NCBI GenBank assembly: GCA_025451845.1
Contig: JANWJS010000045.1
Location: 50,733 to 114,732 of the forward strand
DNA from: Steroidobacteraceae bacterium
GTDB taxonomy: Bacteria > Pseudomonadota > Gammaproteobacteria > Steroidobacterales > Steroidobacteraceae
Length of the DNA stretch: 64,000 nt
Direction: 5' to 3'
Each line of letters starts with the position of its first letter. Positions within the stretch are counted from its first letter, which is position 1. A program made the translations under genes and the position numbers. The notes under the pieces were generated by a model, which had not been told where the DNA came from, searched no databases, and was given only the letters and a program-made list of their open reading frames with translations. Below, in pieces: positions 44,742 to 54,448 of this stretch.

Positions 44742-45487
44742 GCTGCCTCGCCGGTCACCCAGTCATAGCCGCGCCGCTCGAGCTCGAGCGCCAGCGATTT
44801 GTCGCCGCTCCGTGCAATGCGTCCCTTGACCAGCACGTGAACGTGATCTGGGACGATGTAATCGAGCAGCCGCTGATAGTGCGTCACGAGCACCAACGAG
44901 CGCTCCGCTGAGCGCAAGGTGTTGACCCCATTGGCGACGACCTTCAGCGCGTCGATATCGAGTCCCGAGTCGGTCTCATCCAGGATCGCGAGCCGCGGCT
45001 CGAGGACCAGCATCTGCAGGACCTCGTTGCGCTTCTTTTCGCCGCCGGAGAAGCCCTCGTTGACCCCGCGGGAAAGCATGCTTTCCTCCATGCGCATGAG
45101 GCGCATCTTCTCGCGCACGAGCGCCAGGAACTCGAACGCATCGACCTCCTCGAGTCCGCGGTGCTTGCGCGCAGCGTTTACCGCCGCCTTGAGGAGATAG
45201 ACGTTGTTGACGCCCGGAATCTCCACCGGATACTGAAAGCCGAGGAACACGCCTTCGCGCGCCCGATCCTCGGGAGCGAGAGCCAGCAGGTCGCGCCCCT
45301 GGAAGGTCACGGCGCCCGCGGTGATCTCGTACCCCGGCCGCCCCGCGAGCACGTTGGCCAGCGTACTCTTACCGGAGCCATTGGGTCCCATGACGGCGTG
45401 TACCTCGCCGGTCGGCACCGTGAGCGTCAGTCCTTTCAGGATCTCCTTGCCGTCCACTTTGACGTGCAGATTCTCTATCTTCAGCAT
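44738..45487 (-). CDS. sufC: SufC, ATPase of SufBCD
   Basis: 249-aa ABC-type ATPase without membrane domain. Walker A GPNGSGKSTLAN, signature FSGGEKKRNEVLQ, Walker B LAILDETDSGLDIDAL. The 16-base gap after sufB carries a GAGAGCGAGA ribosome site. Confidence 0.97.
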   Translation of the reverse strand: MLKIENLHVKVDGKEILKGLTLTVPTGEVHAVMGPNGSGKSTLANVLAGRPGYEITAGAVTFQGRDLLALAPEDRAREGVFLGFQYPVEIPGVNNVYLLKAAVNAARKHRGLEEVDAFEFLALVREKMRLMRMEESMLSRGVNEGFSGGEKKRNEVLQMLVLEPRLAILDETDSGLDIDALKVVANGVNTLRSAERSLVLVTHYQRLLDYIVPDHVHVLVKGRIARSGDKSLALELERRGYDWVTGEAA

Positions 45488-45503
45488 CTCGCTCTCTTTA
45501 GAT

Positions 45504-46952
45504 CTAACCCACGGCGCCTTCGAGGCTCACGGCGAGGAGGCTCTGTGCCTCGACCGCAAATTCCATCGGCAGCTCCTTGAAGACGGACTTGCAGAAGCCG
45601 CTGACGATGAGGTTGACGGCATCTTCCTGCGCGATGCCGCGGGAGAGGCAATAAAAGAGCTCGTCCTCGCTGATCTTCGAGGTGCTCGCCTCGTGCTCCA
45701 CGGTCGCCGAGGGATTCTTGACCTCGACATAAGGGAAGGTGTGCGCGCCGCACTTGCCGCCCATCAACAGGGAGTCGCACTGCGTGAAATTGCGCGCTCC
45801 CTGCGCGCTCGGCAGGATCTTCACCAGGCCGCGGTAGGTGTTCTGCCCGCGGCCGGCGGAAATACCCTTGGAGATGATGGTGCTGCGGGTGTCGCGGCCG
45901 ATGTGGATCATCTTCGTGCCGGTGTCCGCCTGCTGGCGGTTGTTGACGGTCGCGACGGAATAGAACTCCCCGCTCGAGCCATCGCCGCGCAACACGCAGC
46001 TCGGGTACTTCCAAGTGATCGCCGATCCCGTCTCCACCTGCGTCCAGGAGATGTGGGAGTTCCTGCCCCGGCATTCGCCGCGCTTGGTGACGAAGTTGTA
46101 GATGCCGCCTTTGCCCTCGGCATCGCCGGGATACCAGTTCTGCACGGTGGAATACTTGATGTAGGCATCATCCAACGCCACCAACTCCACTACGGCTGCA
46201 TGCAGCTGGTTCTCGTCGCGCTGGGGTGCAGTGCAACCTTCGAGATACGACACATGCGCGCCTTCGTCCGCGATGATCAGCGTGCGCTCGAACTGCCCCG
46301 TCTTCGCCGCATTGATGCGGAAGTAGGTTGAGAGCTCCATCGGGCAGCGGACGCCCTTTGGCACGTAGACGAAGGAGCCGTCGGAGAACACAGCGGAGTT
46401 CAACGACGCGAAGAAATTGTCCGTGTGCGGCACGACGCTGCCGAGGTACCGCTCGATGAGCTCCGGATGCTTCTGCACCGCTTCCGAGAACGGGCAGAAC
46501 ACTACGCCGGCATCGTTCAGCCGCTCCTTGAAAGTGGTCGCGACGGAGACGCTGTCGAACACCGCATCCACCGCCACACCCGCGAGGCGGGCACGCTCGT
46601 GCAGCGGCACTCCCAGCTTCTCGTAGGTCTCCAGGAGCTTGGGGTCGACCTCATCGAGACTCTTTGGACCGTCACTCTTCGACTTCGGAGCGGAGTAGTA
46701 CGAGATCGCCTGATAGTCGATCGGCGGATAGGAGGTCTGCGACCAGTGCGGCTCACGCTGGGTGAGCCAGTGGCGCAGCGCCTTGAGGCGCCACTCGGTG
46801 AGAAAGGCCGGCTCGCCCTTTTTGCGGGAGATGAGCCGCACCACGTCCTCATCCAGCCCGGGCGGGACCGTATCGGCCTCGATGTCGGTGATGAACCCGT
46901 GCTTGTAGCGGCGGGCGATCAGGCTTTCCAGCTGCTTTGCGGTTTCACTCAT
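45504..46952 (-). CDS. sufB: SufB, scaffold subunit of SufBCD
   Basis: 482-aa Suf[16 protein letters not shown] start, the [20 protein letters not shown] segment, and the C-terminal [28 protein letters not shown] region ([14 protein letters not shown]) with cluster-relevant Cys and Glu. First structural gene, 8 bases after the regulator. Confidence 0.96.
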   Translation of the reverse strand: MSETAKQLESLIARRYKHGFITDIEADTVPPGLDEDVVRLISRKKGEPAFLTEWRLKALRHWLTQREPHWSQTSYPPIDYQAISYYSAPKSKSDGPKSLDEVDPKLLETYEKLGVPLHERARLAGVAVDAVFDSVSVATTFKERLNDAGVVFCPFSEAVQKHPELIERYLGSVVPHTDNFFASLNSAVFSDGSFVYVPKGVRCPMELSTYFRINAAKTGQFERTLIIADEGAHVSYLEGCTAPQRDENQLHAAVVELVALDDAYIKYSTVQNWYPGDAEGKGGIYNFVTKRGECRGRNSHISWTQVETGSAITWKYPSCVLRGDGSSGEFYSVATVNNRQQADTGTKMIHIGRDTRSTIISKGISAGRGQNTYRGLVKILPSAQGARNFTQCDSLLMGGKCGAHTFPYVEVKNPSATVEHEASTSKISEDELFYCLSRGIAQEDAVNLIVSGFCKSVFKELPMEFAVEAQSLLAVSLEGAVG

Positions 46953-46960
46953 AATGCGAT

Positions 46961-47440
46961 TCAGGAGCGCACGGGGGCGCGGGAGGAGGCGGCCGCCTTC
47001 ATATCTCGCTCGAGCGCAGGCAGCGCCACCTGGGTGGGATCGATGCCGGCAAGCTGGGCGAGGCTGACGTCATACAAGGAGCGCCGGATGGCGAGATTCA
47101 GGCGTTGCCACACCCGCCCGACCCGGCAGGTCTCCTCGATATCGCACTTCCCTGCCCCGACGGAGCAATCGGTGAGTGCTACCGGGCCCTCCATGGCATC
47201 GAGAATGGCAGCGGCGCTGATCTCGGTTGCCGGTCGCGCGAGCTGATAGCCGCCGTGCAGGCCCAAAGTCGAAGCCACCAGGCCGGCACGCTGCAGCTGC
47301 TTCAGCAGCTTGCTCACTGTCGGAGCCGCAACGCGGGTTTGCTCCGCCAGCGCCGCTGCGGTCTGCACGCGCGCCGGCTGCTCCGCGAGCACGGCGAGGA
47401 GCACGGTAGCGTAATCTGTGAGTCGGCTGATACGGACCAT
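46961..47440 (-). CDS. IscR/SufR-type Rrf2 regulator of the suf operon
   Basis: 159-aa Rrf2-family winged-helix regulator. HTH at about 25-60 ([28 protein letters not shown]), then three cysteines Cys92, Cys99, Cys105 spaced almost as the Fe-S ligands of IscR (92, 98, 104). It heads the suf operon and an IscR-like site overlaps its promoter, so it probably represses suf when its cluster is present. Confidence 0.92.
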   Translation of the reverse strand: MVRISRLTDYATVLLAVLAEQPARVQTAAALAEQTRVAAPTVSKLLKQLQRAGLVASTLGLHGGYQLARPATEISAAAILDAMEGPVALTDCSVGAGKCDIEETCRVGRVWQRLNLAIRRSLYDVSLAQLAGIDPTQVALPALERDMKAAASSRAPVRS

Positions 47441-47480
47441 AAGGATAAGCCCGGAAAATAAGGAGGGGCCTGCAAAGTAG

Positions 47481-47492
47481 GACTATTTTAGT
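47481..47492. promoter_or_regulatory. IscR type 1-like operator in the suf promoter
   Basis: GACTATTTTAGT matches the core GACTRWWWYAGT of the IscR type 1 site at all 12 bases. On the minus strand TAAAAT (47489 to 47484) serves as -10 with TTGGTT about 18 bases upstream, so the operator covers the -10. Confidence 0.7.
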
Positions 47493-47686
47493 ACTGATTG
47501 CGCCCGGAACCAAGCGCTGGCTGATGGGTGACACTCTCACGGGCCGCACGCAGGCTCATCGGCCGCCTTGCGATCGGGCGCTATTTGGTATCCTTGGCGT
47601 TTCCATTGACGCGAATTACCGGGGCGGACGCCGGCGGCACGGCTGACGTGTGCGCGAGCGCCCGCCATTGCTGGAGGAAAGAACTG

Positions 47687-48709
47687 ATGAACCGCAATGA
47701 GCTCGCCCGCATCGCCCTGGCGATGGTCGTCAAGGGCAAGGGGATCCTGGCCGCGGATGAGAGCACGGGCACGATCAAGAAACGCTTCGATGCCATCCGC
47801 CTGGACTCCACCGAAGAGCACCGCCGCAGCTACCGCGAGATGCTCTTCACCGCGCCGGGCGCGGCAGAGGCCATCAGCGGCGTCATCCTCTACGATGAGA
47901 CTATCCGTCAGAAGACGCGCGAAGGCGCGACATTCCCGCAGTACCTGACACAGCACGGGATTATCCCCGGCATCAAGGTCGACCTGGGCGCGAAGCCCCT
48001 CGCCGGATTCCCCGGCGATACCATCACCGAGGGGCTCGACGGCCTGCGCGAGCGGCTCGTCGAATACCACTCACTCGGCGCACGCTTCGCCAAGTGGCGT
48101 GCGGTCATCGATATCGCCGAGGGTGTGCCGAGCGCGTTCGCCATCCAGGCCAACGCCCACGCGCTGGCCCGCTATGCCGCGCTTTGTCAGGAAAACGGGA
48201 TCGTGCCGATCGTGGAGCCGGAAGTGCTCATGGACGGTGGACATTCGATCGAGCGCTGCGAGGAAGTGACCAACGCGACGCTGCAGGCCGTCTTCAACCA
48301 GCTCTTCGAGCATCGCATCCATCTCGAGGGCATGGTGCTCAAGCCCAATATGGTCATCTCCGGCAAGAAGGCATCGAATCGTGCCTCGCCCGAAGCGGTG
48401 GCGGAAGCGACCGTTCGGACCCTGAAGCGCCACGTGCCGCCGGCCGTGCCCGGCATCGCGTTCCTGTCAGGTGGCCAGTCGTCGACCGAGGCGACGCTGC
48501 ATCTTTCGTTGATGAACCGCTTGGGGCCGCTGCCGTGGTCGCTGACCTTCAGTTACGGCCGTGCGCTGCAGGACACCGCCCTCAAGGCATGGGGTGGCAA
48601 ATCCGAGACGTTCGCAGCGGGTCAGAAGGAGTTCGCGCGCCGCGCCCGCCTCAATGGCCTCGCGACCGCGGGGCGCTACAACTCAGAGATGGAAAGCCAA
48701 GCCGCTTGA
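47687..48709 (+). CDS. class I fructose-bisphosphate aldolase
   Basis: 340-aa Schiff-base aldolase. GKGILAADESTGTIKKRF start, IVPIVEPEVLMDG, VLKPNM with the Schiff-base lysine, and FLSGGQSSTEATLHL are all present. ATG 47687 has GGAGGA 8 bases upstream; the longer frame from 47528 lacks homology. The stop overlaps mlaF by TTGA, an odd coupling of glycolysis/gluconeogenesis with lipid transport. Confidence 0.95.
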   Translation: MNRNELARIALAMVVKGKGILAADESTGTIKKRFDAIRLDSTEEHRRSYREMLFTAPGAAEAISGVILYDETIRQKTREGATFPQYLTQHGIIPGIKVDLGAKPLAGFPGDTITEGLDGLRERLVEYHSLGARFAKWRAVIDIAEGVPSAFAIQANAHALARYAALCQENGIVPIVEPEVLMDGGHSIERCEEVTNATLQAVFNQLFEHRIHLEGMVLKPNMVISGKKASNRASPEAVAEATVRTLKRHVPPAVPGIAFLSGGQSSTEATLHLSLMNRLGPLPWSLTFSYGRALQDTALKAWGGKSETFAAGQKEFARRARLNGLATAGRYNSEMESQAA

Positions 48710-49554
48710 GCGGGCCTGCACCTGCACAAACGGCATCGCCTGCCCCGGCGGACGATGCGGTCGTCGATGTGCGCGATGTGCATTACGCCATCGATGGGCG
48801 CGCGATCTTTGCCGACCTCAACATTCGCGTGCGCCGGGGTCTCATCACGGCGGTGATGGGACCGAGCGGCACGGGCAAGACCACGTTGCTGCGCCTGATC
48901 ACCGGGCAGCTTTTCGCCGACAGCGGTCAGGTCGCGGTGTTCGGCCGTGATATCGGTAGCCTCTCGGGCGCGGCGATCTACGCCGCCCGCCGTCGGATGG
49001 GCATGCTCTTCCAGAACGGGGCGCTGCTCACCGACATCAGCGTCTTCGACAACGTCGCTTTCCCGGTCCGTGAGCATACGGATCTCCCGGAATCCGTCAT
49101 CCGCAAGTTGGTGCTGACGAAGCTCGAGGCAGTAGGCCTGCGCGGGGCTGCACAGCTGATGCCCGGCGAGCTCTCGGGCGGCATGGCACGGCGTGTCGCG
49201 CTGGCACGCGCCATCGTAATGGATCCGGAGGTGTTGCTTTACGACGAGCCGTTCGTCGGCCTCGACCCGATCTCACTCGGTGTGATTCTGCGTCTCATCA
49301 AGCAGATGAATCAGGCATTGGGCATCACCAGCATCGTCGTGTCCCATGACGTGCACGAGCTCGCCACCATCGCCGATCAGAGCTACCTGCTCTCCGGCGG
49401 CTCCGTGGTGGCCGCCGGCACGCCGCAGGAGCTTGCGAAGAGCGACTCCGAGACGGTACATCAGTTCATGACCGGCAGCGCCGAGGGTCCGGTCAAGTTC
49501 CATTATCCGGCCCCCGACTACGCCAGCCAGCTTCTCGGAGCGGATGAAAGATGA
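48706..49554 (+). CDS. mlaF: MlaF, ATPase of the Mla phospholipid transporter
   Basis: 282-aa ABC ATPase. Walker A GPSGTGKTTLL, signature ELSGGMARRVALARAI, Walker B VLLYDEPFVGLDPI, H-loop VSHDVHEL. TTG 48706 was chosen: it overlaps the aldolase stop (TTGA) and sits just before the variable N-terminus; the open frame above it is the antisense-free shadow of the aldolase. Drives MlaFEDB, which moves phospholipids between the inner membrane and MlaC. Confidence 0.94.
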   Translation: MSGPAPAQTASPAPADDAVVDVRDVHYAIDGRAIFADLNIRVRRGLITAVMGPSGTGKTTLLRLITGQLFADSGQVAVFGRDIGSLSGAAIYAARRRMGMLFQNGALLTDISVFDNVAFPVREHTDLPESVIRKLVLTKLEAVGLRGAAQLMPGELSGGMARRVALARAIVMDPEVLLYDEPFVGLDPISLGVILRLIKQMNQALGITSIVVSHDVHELATIADQSYLLSGGSVVAAGTPQELAKSDSETVHQFMTGSAEGPVKFHYPAPDYASQLLGADER

Positions 49555-50315
49555 GCAACCGAGCTCTACACGGCACGCTCCTCGGGGGGGTGCGCAAGTT
49601 CGGAGTCACCGGCATATTCCTGGCTCGGCTGCTGGCAGCCTGCGTGCCGGCGCTCGCGCGGCCGCGGCTCCTCGTCGCGCAGATCTTCAATGCCGGCGCC
49701 CGCTCGCTCATCATCATCATGCTGTCGGGTCTTTTCACCGGAATGGTGCTCGGCCTGCTGGGACAGGATGTGCTGTCGCGCTTCGGGGCGGAGACGGCGC
49801 TGGGCGAGCTCGCTGCACTGGCGCTGCTGAAACAGCTCGGCCCGGTACTGACGGCGCTCCTCTTTGCCGGCCGCGCGGGCACCGCGCTGACGTCCGAGAT
49901 CGGACTGATGAGGGCGACGGATCAGCTCACTGCCATGGAAGTGATGGCGGTCGACCCGATGAGCTATGTCGCCGCCCCACGCTTCCTCGGCGGTGTCATC
50001 GCCATGCCGCTGCTCGCTGCAATCTTTAACGTCATCGGCCTCTTCGGCGCGCACCTCATTGGCGTCGACCTCCTGGGCGTCGACTCCGGCACCTTCTGGT
50101 CACAGACACAGAGCGCCGTTGGGATCCATGACGTAACCGAGGGCATCGTCAAGAGCCTGGTCTTCGGCGCTGTCATCAGTCTCATCGCGGTCAACGAGGG
50201 CTATCAGTCCGAGCCGACGGCGGAAGGGGTCGGCCTTGCCACGACCCGCACCGTGGTTGCCTCGTCCGTGCTGACGCTGCTTTTCGATTACGTGCTGACT
50301 GCCGCTTTTCTGTAA
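49551..50315 (+). CDS. mlaE: MlaE, permease of the Mla transporter
   Basis: 254-aa MlaE/YrbE permease with about six membrane segments. FTGMVLGLLGQDVLSRFGAE, GPVLTALLFAGRAGTALTSE and MRATDQLTAMEVMAVDPM are the family blocks. ATGA overlap with mlaF. Confidence 0.95.
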   Translation: MSNRALHGTLLGGVRKFGVTGIFLARLLAACVPALARPRLLVAQIFNAGARSLIIIMLSGLFTGMVLGLLGQDVLSRFGAETALGELAALALLKQLGPVLTALLFAGRAGTALTSEIGLMRATDQLTAMEVMAVDPMSYVAAPRFLGGVIAMPLLAAIFNVIGLFGAHLIGVDLLGVDSGTFWSQTQSAVGIHDVTEGIVKSLVFGAVISLIAVNEGYQSEPTAEGVGLATTRTVVASSVLTLLFDYVLTAAFL

Positions 50316-50331
50316 GGGGATCGCCACTACC

Positions 50332-50862
50332 ATGCGCGCTACTCGCTCTCTCGAGGTCGGAACGGGCCTGTTCGTGATTCTGGGCCTGGCCGCGATCATT
50401 TTTCTCACGACCCAGCTGCCTTCCAGCGGGCTCAAGCTCGGCTTCGGCAAGACCGTCGGTTACGATGTCACGGCCGAATTCGACAACATAGGCAGCCTCA
50501 AGGTCGGCGCGCCGGTCAGGATGGCGGGTGTGCGGATCGGAGATGTGACCGGTATCGGTTTCGACAATCAGAGCTACCGGGCGGACGTGCATCTGCACGT
50601 TTATCCCCAGTTCAGCCAGATTCCGGAAGATAGCTATGCGAGTATCGAGACCGAGGGCCTGCTGGGCGGACAGTACGTCGGCATCAGCCCAGGCGGTCTC
50701 AGCACGTACCTGAAGAACGGCAGCCAGATCCTGCAGACACAGTCCGCCATCGTGCTCGAGAACCTGATCAACAAGTTCTTCGCCAACTTCGCCAGCGGCA
50801 GCAACAGCAGTAACGGCAAGACCCCCAACCAGGGAAGTAAACCGCAGGAGCCCCATCCATGA
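50332..50862 (+). CDS. mlaD: MlaD, MCE-domain protein
   Basis: 176-aa protein with one membrane anchor (about 9-27) and one MCE domain (about 40-120: YDVTAEFDNIGSLKVGAPVR, GVRIGDVTGI, TEGLLGGQYVGISPGG). It forms the hexameric lipid tunnel on MlaE. The Ser/Asn-rich tail is disordered. Confidence 0.94.
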   Translation: MRATRSLEVGTGLFVILGLAAIIFLTTQLPSSGLKLGFGKTVGYDVTAEFDNIGSLKVGAPVRMAGVRIGDVTGIGFDNQSYRADVHLHVYPQFSQIPEDSYASIETEGLLGGQYVGISPGGLSTYLKNGSQILQTQSAIVLENLINKFFANFASGSNSSNGKTPNQGSKPQEPHP

Positions 50863-51533
50863 AACGTTCCATCCATGTCGCCGCCGCGGCACTCGTTGCC
50901 GCGGGCTGGTTGATCGCGGCGCCGCTCCCGGCCGACGCCGCCCCTGCTGGCGCGCAGAGCGCAGCACAGGAGTCACCCTCGCAGGTGATCGAGACCGCTG
51001 CCAACGGCCTCCTGAACGCGCTGAACGCAGACCGACAGGCCTACCGCAACAATCCTGCGAAGGTCGAGGCCTTGGTCGATCAGTACATCCTGCCGCACGT
51101 CGATACCCAGTTCGCGGCGCAGCTAGTGCTCGGACGATACTGGCGTAGCGCCACCCCGCAGCAGCGCGATCGCTTCGTCAACGCGTTCTATCACTCGATG
51201 CTCAACAACTACGGCGCCGCCATCGTCCAGTTCACATCGAATACGCTCAAGGTCTATCCGACCCACGTCAGCGCTGGTACGCAGAACGCCACCGTCCGCA
51301 CGCAGATGGCGCGCACGAGCGGACCGCCCATCTCGGTCAACTACTACATGCACATGACTCCCGAGGGCTGGAAGGCCTGGGACGTCGTCATTGACGGCGT
51401 GAGCTATGTGAAGAGCTATCGCGAGGATTTCGGCTCGCAGATTGCTCAGCAGGGCATCGACTCGGTGATCAACCGCCTGGAGAGCGGCGAGAAGCCGGCG
51501 AACATCGCCAGGACGAGCGGTAGGGGCTCGTGA
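50859..51533 (+). CDS. mlaC: MlaC, periplasmic phospholipid carrier
   Basis: 224-aa exported lipid shuttle. Signal peptide ends at ADAAPA; the MlaC fold is seen in VDQYILPHVDTQFAAQLVLG, FVNAFYHSMLNNYG and WKAWDVVIDGVSYVKSYR. ATGA overlap with mlaD. Carries phospholipids between MlaA at the outer membrane and MlaFEDB. Confidence 0.94.
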   Translation: MKRSIHVAAAALVAAGWLIAAPLPADAAPAGAQSAAQESPSQVIETAANGLLNALNADRQAYRNNPAKVEALVDQYILPHVDTQFAAQLVLGRYWRSATPQQRDRFVNAFYHSMLNNYGAAIVQFTSNTLKVYPTHVSAGTQNATVRTQMARTSGPPISVNYYMHMTPEGWKAWDVVIDGVSYVKSYREDFGSQIAQQGIDSVINRLESGEKPANIARTSGRGS

Positions 51534-51880
51534 CCGGAGCGGCACTCGGCGTCGCGGGCAGGACTGGCGCGCCCGCGACCTTCGAGATCGTAGCCACTTC
51601 GCCAGGGCGGTTTGCCGCACGTGGCGCCTTGAACTTCGGCAACGCCAAACGGGCCCGCAGCGAGGGCCTGCAGGCGCTGCGCACCGCGAGTGCGCGCGAC
51701 CTCGAGATCGACTGCAGCGGCATCAGCCATTCCGACAGTGCAGGCCTCGCCATTCTGCTCGACTGGATGTCCATCATGAAAAGGGCGGGGCGGCCGCTGT
51801 GCTTTGCCAACCTGCCACCTGGGCTCCTCGCCGTCGCGCGCATCAGTGGCGTCGAGGAGATGCTGCAGAAGGGAGTCTGA
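51530..51880 (+). CDS. mlaB: MlaB, STAS-domain protein
   Basis: 116-aa STAS protein that binds MlaF and stabilises the complex. Core: IDCSGISHSDSAGLAILLDW. GTG start overlapping the mlaC stop (GTGA). Ends 9 bases from the convergent mlaA. Confidence 0.9.
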   Translation: MTGAALGVAGRTGAPATFEIVATSPGRFAARGALNFGNAKRARSEGLQALRTASARDLEIDCSGISHSDSAGLAILLDWMSIMKRAGRPLCFANLPPGLLAVARISGVEEMLQKGV

Positions 51881-51889
51881 GCGCCGAGG

Positions 51890-52705
51890 TTACTGCTGCT
51901 GCAGCTGCTTCAGTTCCTCTTCCGCGCCATTCTGGTCCTGCGGACCCTGGACCATGAAGTCGCGGTGCTGCAGGTAGGCATTGCGCTCGAACGCGTACGG
52001 GTCGTAAGTCTTCCGCGCCATGTCGGTCAGCGGCAGAAGGTCCGCGCGCTCCGCTACCGAATAGAAGAGCAATGTGCCGTAGTCCCAGTATGGGTTTTTG
52101 ATGTAAGCCCATGGCTCCGCGTACGCATCCGGGATACGTCCCAGGCCATCTCTGACATCAGAGGGCCCCAGGAGGGGCAACAGCACGAAAGGCCCGGACG
52201 GCATGCCCCACTTGCCGAAGGTCTGCCCGAAGTCTCTGGCCTCGTAGGACAGCCCCATGTGCGATGCCGGATCGAAGATGCCGCCGATCCCCACGGTGGT
52301 ATTGACCACGAACCGTCCAGTGTCCCGCGCAAACGGCTCCATCTGCCCCTGCAGCAGGGCATTCACGATCACGTCGGGATAGGTCACGTTGTGGAAGAAG
52401 TTCGTGACTCCGGTGCGCACCGCCTGCGGGAATACCCGCACGTAGGTTCTGGCGATAGGCGTGGCAATGGCGCGGTCGAAGGCGTCGTTGAACTTGTAGA
52501 CGCCTCGGTTCATCCGCTGCCAGGGGTCGCGTGGAGTCCGCTCCGACGGCGGCACGGTGGCGCAGCCGAGGACGGTGAGTGCGAGCAGGGATAGCGCGGC
52601 AAAAGTCGCGCCTTTTAACGCGCGTCCAAAAACGGGCGGAGGCGAGTTTTTGCAGAGGACAATCGTGGTGAGGCTAAGCGTCGCCGGGCGAATTCTTCTT
52701 GGCAT
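51890..52705 (-). CDS. mlaA: MlaA (VacJ), outer-membrane lipoprotein
   Basis: 271 aa from ATG 52705. Lipobox LTVLGC gives the lipidated Cys near residue 48. MlaA blocks: DPWQRMNRGVYKFNDAFDRA, FFHNVTYPDVIVNALLQG, TVGIGGIFDPASHMGL, FGQTFGKWGMPSGPFVLLPLLG. It removes misplaced phospholipids from the outer leaflet and hands them to MlaC. The start is unsure: ATG 52735 is also in frame, neither has a ribosome site, and the stretch before the lipobox is unusually long. Facing mlaB, not in the mlaFEDCB operon. Confidence 0.92.
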   Translation of the reverse strand: MPRRIRPATLSLTTIVLCKNSPPPVFGRALKGATFAALSLLALTVLGCATVPPSERTPRDPWQRMNRGVYKFNDAFDRAIATPIARTYVRVFPQAVRTGVTNFFHNVTYPDVIVNALLQGQMEPFARDTGRFVVNTTVGIGGIFDPASHMGLSYEARDFGQTFGKWGMPSGPFVLLPLLGPSDVRDGLGRIPDAYAEPWAYIKNPYWDYGTLLFYSVAERADLLPLTDMARKTYDPYAFERNAYLQHRDFMVQGPQDQNGAEEELKQLQQQ

Positions 52706-52832
52706 GACAGGTCCGTGCAGTATCCCAACCGACATTGTACCAGCCGCGCAGGTACGAGAGGACGGGTTGGGGGGGGTGGTGTCGGAGATCAGCGACGGCC
52801 CGCAAGCCTGGCGGTGCGCAAGGGTTCGCTCA

Positions 52833-54356
52833 CTATTCGCTTTGACGTTGCTGCTGGCGCGCGCTCGCGAGGTAGTCGCGGACCTCCTTCAGGCGCGCGG
52901 CGATCCGTTCGCGCTGCACGCCGGTGAGATGCGGGGTGCGGAGCGCGAGTTGGTACTGCCGGGCGGCGAGAGGCAGATTGCCGTCGGCGATCTGGTATTC
53001 GCCCATGTAGAAATAGGCGTCACCCAAGTTGCCCGCCGCACCCGCCGCACGTGCAGTGAGCTCGATCTGATCCGGTGTCGGCTCAACGTTGTTGAACAGG
53101 TCCAGCAGGACATCGTGTGCCTGTGCGTCCTTGTGGTCCGCCATCAGTGTCTGCGCGTAACGCATCGTCACCGGAACGTTGCGTGGGAATAGCTGCATCG
53201 CCAGCCGGAACGTCGCGAGCGCGTCCTTCATGGCGCCCGCCTTCGCCTGCGCCTGGCCGAGTGTGGCATACAGATCGTGCAGATCGCCGTGTTCCGTGAT
53301 CAGCTTCTTCAGGATGGGTATGGCCTGCGATGCCCTGTTGTCCTGGATCAGCGCCACCGCATTGCCGTACATCGTGCCGAGGCTGCGGTCACCGTCTGCG
53401 ATTCTTCGCGCATAGATTTTCTGAATGTCCTCGTCCCCCGGCGCGGTGAGGACGCGCACGCGCTCCCGGATCAGGTAGTAATCCGGCGAGCTGGTGTCGG
53501 GAACCGGCGGGAACTGCGCCGCTCGCGAGCGGGCTTCGGCAATGCGGTCCGAGTCTGCGGGGTGGTTGATGAGAATCCCGGGCACCCAGCTGTCCTGCAA
53601 GCTCCGCTCTCGCATCGTCCGTTCGAAGTAATCGGCCAGGGCTTCGGGATCGAATCCCGCAGCCGCCAAATACTGAATGCCGACACGGTCGGCTTCCTCT
53701 TCCTCACTGCGGCTGAAGTCGATCTGCTGCTGCGCCGCCAGTCCTTGGGAGGCGATGATGCCGCCCTCGATGGCATCGCCGCCGCCGCCGCCGAGTGCCC
53801 CGAGGAGAATGGCGGCCAGCATTCCGGCAAGCGCCGTCATCGAGGCCCGCTGCTCATTCTGGATTCCGCGCAGTAAGTGATTCTGGGTGATGTGCGCGGT
53901 CTCGTGCGCCATCACGCCGGCAAGCTCGGACTCCGTTCGGGTATCCGTAATGAGCGCGGTGAAGATGAAAACCCATCCCCCGGTGACCGCGAAGGAATTG
54001 ATCTCGTCGGTGACAGGAACCACGTAGTGAAAGTAGCCGCCGCCGTCCGCGCTCTGGGAGGCCAGGCGCTGTCCGATCCCCTGGATGTATTCGGAGGTCT
54101 CCGGATCGTTCAGAAGCACATGCTGCTCGCGCATCTGCATCATGACGGAGTAGCCGACCTCGTATTGCTCCTGCTTGCTGAGTATGCCGGCCGCGGGACC
54201 GCTGAGGTTCGGCAGCTCTGAATTGATGGCCGACGGGAGATCGGTGGTGAGGGGGTCGGCGGGCAGGTAAGGCAGCGGATTGCCAGGCTGAGCCGCGACC
54301 GCCACCGTCGTGGCGTTCAGGAACACGGCAAGAACGATCAGGACGAACGCGCGCAT
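52833..54356 (-). CDS. periplasmic M48 metalloprotease, BepA-like
   Basis: 507-aa exported protease/chaperone. Signal peptide 1-22, M48 zinc site MAHETAHITQNH, third ligand region SRSEEEEADRVGIQYLAAAGF, and C-terminal TPR-like repeats (about 330-500) as in BepA. BepA clears stalled LptD and BAM substrates. The length and architecture match BepA well. Confidence 0.92.
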   Translation of the reverse strand: MRAFVLIVLAVFLNATTVAVAAQPGNPLPYLPADPLTTDLPSAINSELPNLSGPAAGILSKQEQYEVGYSVMMQMREQHVLLNDPETSEYIQGIGQRLASQSADGGGYFHYVVPVTDEINSFAVTGGWVFIFTALITDTRTESELAGVMAHETAHITQNHLLRGIQNEQRASMTALAGMLAAILLGALGGGGGDAIEGGIIASQGLAAQQQIDFSRSEEEEADRVGIQYLAAAGFDPEALADYFERTMRERSLQDSWVPGILINHPADSDRIAEARSRAAQFPPVPDTSSPDYYLIRERVRVLTAPGDEDIQKIYARRIADGDRSLGTMYGNAVALIQDNRASQAIPILKKLITEHGDLHDLYATLGQAQAKAGAMKDALATFRLAMQLFPRNVPVTMRYAQTLMADHKDAQAHDVLLDLFNNVEPTPDQIELTARAAGAAGNLGDAYFYMGEYQIADGNLPLAARQYQLALRTPHLTGVQRERIAARLKEVRDYLASARQQQRQSE

Positions 54357-54448
54357 CTTGTGTTCGACCGCGGCCGGAGGGGCCAGTTTCCCTGCATTAA
54401 CAGAAACTTACAAATCCGGACGCAGGCCGCCGGTTACCGCCAACCAGC

